Positions 6,520 to 7,483 of a stretch of 7,483 nt of DNA are shown one piece after another. The notes beneath the pieces were generated by a model. It was not told the DNA's origin, searched no databases, and was given only the letters and a program-made list of their open reading frames with translations. Within the stretch, counting starts at the first letter, position 1, and each line of letters begins with the position of its first letter. The DNA is taken from positions 1 through 7,483 of the forward strand of contig JAUZOX010000122.1 of the NCBI GenBank assembly GCA_030706265.1, written 5' to 3'. A program made the translations under genes and the position numbers. The DNA is from Bacteroidota bacterium. GTDB taxonomy: Bacteria; Bacteroidota; Bacteroidia; Bacteroidales; Cfx3-03.

Positions 6520-7281
6520 TTAGTTGAAAGTTCCTTTCAGATATTGCTTGGTACGTTCTTCTTTCGGGTTGTTGAAAATATCATCCGCCGTACCTTGTTC
6601 GATGACTTCTCCCATGTACATGAAGATCACGTTATCGGCAATCCTGCGAGCCTGTCTCAGTATATGGGTGACTACCACGACGGTGTAGTTCTCTTTCAGA
6701 TCCACAAATTTCTTTTCAATCACGTCACTCGAAATCGGATCCAAAGCCGATGTGGGTTCGTCGGCAAGGATGATTTCAGGATCGACGGACAGGCCGCGTG
6801 CAAGGCACAGCCGTTGTTGCTGACCGATGCTGAGTGCTGAAGCCGGATCTTTCAAACGGTACTGGACTTCTTCCCAAAGGTTGGCCTGTCTTAGATAGTG
6901 TTCAACACGCTGATCCAGGATTTTCTTTTTAGTACGTCCGCTTATACGCAAACCGAAGGCAATGTTGTTGAAGATGCTCATCGGGAGTGGGTAAGGGCGC
7001 TGGCTCAGCAATCCCATCCGTTTGCGGATTGCCGTAATCTCCTCGGTCGTATTGAGAATGTCTTCATCGCCGATAAAAATGCTGCCCGACACTTTGACCT
7101 CGGGATAAAGATCCGTGAGGCGGTTCATGCTTTTAAGCAGCGTAGTTTTTCCACATCCTGAGGGACCGAGGATCACTGTGACTTTTTTTTCCGGAATGTC
7201 GACATTTACATTCTTTAAAATATGCTGTTTGCTGATATAAAGATTAAGGTCGCGAATCCTTATTTTAGCTTTTTCTTCCAT
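6520..7281 (-). CDS. pstB: phosphate ABC transporter ATP-binding protein PstB
   Basis: ATPase subunit that powers high-affinity phosphate import with PstS, PstC and PstA, on the cytoplasmic face of the inner membrane. The 253 residues match PstB length. Motifs: Walker A GPSGCGKT (39-46), Q-loop LLSQRPYPLPMSIFNNIAFG with Gln94, signature LSIGQQQRLCLARGL (from 150), Walker B IILADEP (Asp174, Glu175) with TSALDP, and the switch His206 in VTHILRQARRIAD. The QRPYPLPMSI segment is close to the PstB-specific QKPNPFPMSI and separates it from other ABC ATPases. The signature has Ile where LSGGQ has its first Gly, a tolerated but uncommon change. It follows pstA by 7 bp on the same strand. The next gene downstream is an ECF sigma factor, not phoU. 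Confidence 0.93.
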   Translation of the reverse strand: MEEKAKIRIRDLNLYISKQHILKNVNVDIPEKKVTVILGPSGCGKTTLLKSMNRLTDLYPEVKVSGSIFIGDEDILNTTEEITAIRKRMGLLSQRPYPLPMSIFNNIAFGLRISGRTKKKILDQRVEHYLRQANLWEEVQYRLKDPASALSIGQQQRLCLARGLSVDPEIILADEPTSALDPISSDVIEKKFVDLKENYTVVVVTHILRQARRIADNVIFMYMGEVIEQGTADDIFNNPKEERTKQYLKGTFN

Positions 7282-7288
7282 GTCAGAA

Positions 7289-7483
7289 TTAAATTTTATT
7301 CTTCTGATAACGTTTGGAGGTATATCTCGAGAGAATACTGATAAACAAAATAAATAGCGTGAGGACTACTGCTGAGGCATAAGCACGCGTTCTGACTTCT
7401 TCGATCGGGGATGAGAGCTGAAAGAAGATGGCCAGCGGAAGCGTAGCGGTTGGCTGTGTCAGCGAAGTTGGGATGCTGTCGGT
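7289..7483 (-). CDS. pstA: phosphate ABC transporter permease PstA, C-terminal fragment (cut by window edge)
   Basis: Reading the - strand from the right edge gives 64 residues and a TAA at 7289-7291. The fragment starts TDSIPTSLTQPTATLPLAIF, continues FQLSSPIEEVRTRAYASAVV, has a final TM helix (LTLFILFISIL) and ends in a basic tail (SRYTSKRYQKNKI). The stretch ending in a helix after an RAYASA-type segment is typical of the PstA C-terminus, where the last membrane span follows a periplasmic loop. Only the last part of the gene is present; the rest lies beyond the window. Its stop is 7 bp before the pstB start, so the two are surely one operon. Its role is as a membrane half of the phosphate channel. 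Confidence 0.85.
   Translation of the reverse strand, partial: TDSIPTSLTQPTATLPLAIFFQLSSPIEEVRTRAYASAVVLTLFILFISILSRYTSKRYQKNKI

Overview
The window reads as a piece of a Bacteroidota chromosome, most likely order Bacteroidales. Reasons: translation starts lack strong Shine-Dalgarno sequences, a single-TM protein with a C-terminal beta-barrel follows an ECF sigma gene, and the glycosyltransferase and heptose genes look Bacteroidales-like. Genus cannot be decided by eye. No rRNA, tRNA, transposase or CRISPR array is visible.

Left half, + strand (2-3682). Four closely spaced genes run in one direction: the 3' part of a GT4-type glycosyltransferase cut by the window edge, gmhA (sedoheptulose-7-phosphate isomerase), a GmhB-type HAD phosphatase and a sodium:solute symporter. 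The gaps are 32, 31 and about 12 bp, so this is probably one operon. The two middle genes cover two steps of making an activated glycero-manno-heptose. The glycosyltransferase suggests the product goes into a surface glycan. The symporter's substrate is unknown.

Middle (3683-4439). This is a 757-bp non-coding stretch between convergent genes. It holds two direct copies of a roughly 360-bp unit, about 90% identical over the 222 bp I counted. Each unit contains a MITE-like core with imperfect terminal inverted repeats of about 45-55 bp that can themselves form hairpins. A separate AT-rich motif of 20-40 bp flanks and separates the two cores. The same motif occurs a fourth time, overlapping the start codon of the anti-sigma-like gene at 5810.

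Right half, - strand (7483 down to 4440). Reading in transcription order: the 3' end of pstA, pstB, an ECF sigma factor and a 456-residue protein. That protein has a short cytoplasmic N-terminus, one TM helix, a long Ser/Thr-rich linker and a C-terminal outer-membrane beta-barrel-like domain. The layout matches the recently described dual-membrane-spanning anti-sigma factors (Dma) of Bacteroides, which are thought to pass outer-membrane state directly to a cytoplasmic sigma factor. It is the most interesting system here. The phosphate-uptake genes are followed directly by this pair, where phoU would often be expected.
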